Shown here in pieces: positions 63,861 to 64,000 of a stretch of DNA of 64,000 nucleotides. The DNA is from Psococerastis gibbosa (taxonomy: Eukaryota; Arthropoda; Insecta; Psocodea; Psocidae). The notes below the pieces were generated by a model. It searched no databases, was not told where the DNA came from, and saw only the letters and a list, made by a program, of their open reading frames with translations. The translations under genes and the position numbers were made by a program. The stretch spans positions 1,736,001 through 1,800,000 of the forward strand of contig OZ020485.1 in assembly GCA_963971405.1 (NCBI GenBank). Reading direction: 5' to 3'. The first letter of the stretch is position 1; the number at the start of each line of letters is the position of its first letter.

Positions 63861-64000
63861 CCGGAGCTCCGGGTGGGAACTGCTCGAGACGACGCAGGAA
63901 AGAAGACAAGAAATGAAGATGATAGAATATGAAAAATAAATAAACAAACAAACAACATGACACACAGATGAAAGAATTGAACAAACGCAAGTACGGAGGA

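Noticed and set aside
1-64000. Operons, CRISPR arrays, riboswitches or phage modules
   Set aside because: Nothing in the window has bacterial gene organisation; all coding remnants are eukaryotic transposable elements.

Overview
This window looks like repeat-dominated nuclear DNA from an animal, probably an arthropod or another invertebrate. It is AT-rich, has no operon structure or ribosome-binding sites, and carries poly-C/G runs, microsatellites, a 200-base N gap and many layers of nested transposable elements. The palindrome TAGGCCTA recurs, as in several invertebrate genomes, but I cannot name the species. I found no host protein gene, rRNA gene, CRISPR array or complete tRNA gene. Nearly all recognisable coding sequence belongs to mobile elements.

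Layout. 1-10 kb: a non-coding repeat copy, a foldback-like element (2360-4662) holding a Penelope-type repeat with a hammerhead-ribozyme-like motif, and a small hAT MITE (6830-7046). 10-20 kb: a 5'-truncated LINE (10109-10838), a piggyBac remnant, a TA-flanked element with about 490-bp inverted arms around half a DDE transposase (14035-15701), and two tandem GC-rich repeats. 19-26 kb: a decayed Penelope-like element with a GIY-YIG endonuclease domain, then copies of the commonest repeat (termini GCTTTCCAATTTAT). 26-32 kb: a 5-kb TTAA-flanked block that splits one such repeat and contains two dead LINEs. 33-41 kb: inverted duplications, a Helitron-like element with a large palindrome, and more repeat copies. 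41.7-45.3 kb: an intact hAT element (731-residue transposase, matching ends, exact 8-bp target duplication) inserted into the RNase H region of a LINE. 46-49 kb: a 219-bp ribozyme-bearing mini-element with an exact 13-bp target duplication, and a non-autonomous hAT element whose interior is an 88-bp minisatellite. 52-57.5 kb: a long EN/RT LINE with an FP-like ORF1, invaded by a hairpin-bearing insertion and by another LINE fragment. 58-64 kb: repeat copies, an RT fragment, and a second Penelope-like lineage in a head-to-head arrangement, also with a hammerhead-like motif and a LINE insertion.

How the parts relate. Three recurring themes stand out. First, target-site duplications and reading-frame continuity allow several insertions to be ordered in time. 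Second, four strong and several weaker loci share the same unusual hammerhead design: a tiny palindromic stem III and an extra U before stem II, with different helix sequences. Third, truncated LINE copies end in different short microsatellite tails. The hAT transposase at 42333-44528 is the only gene here that looks intact enough to make its product.
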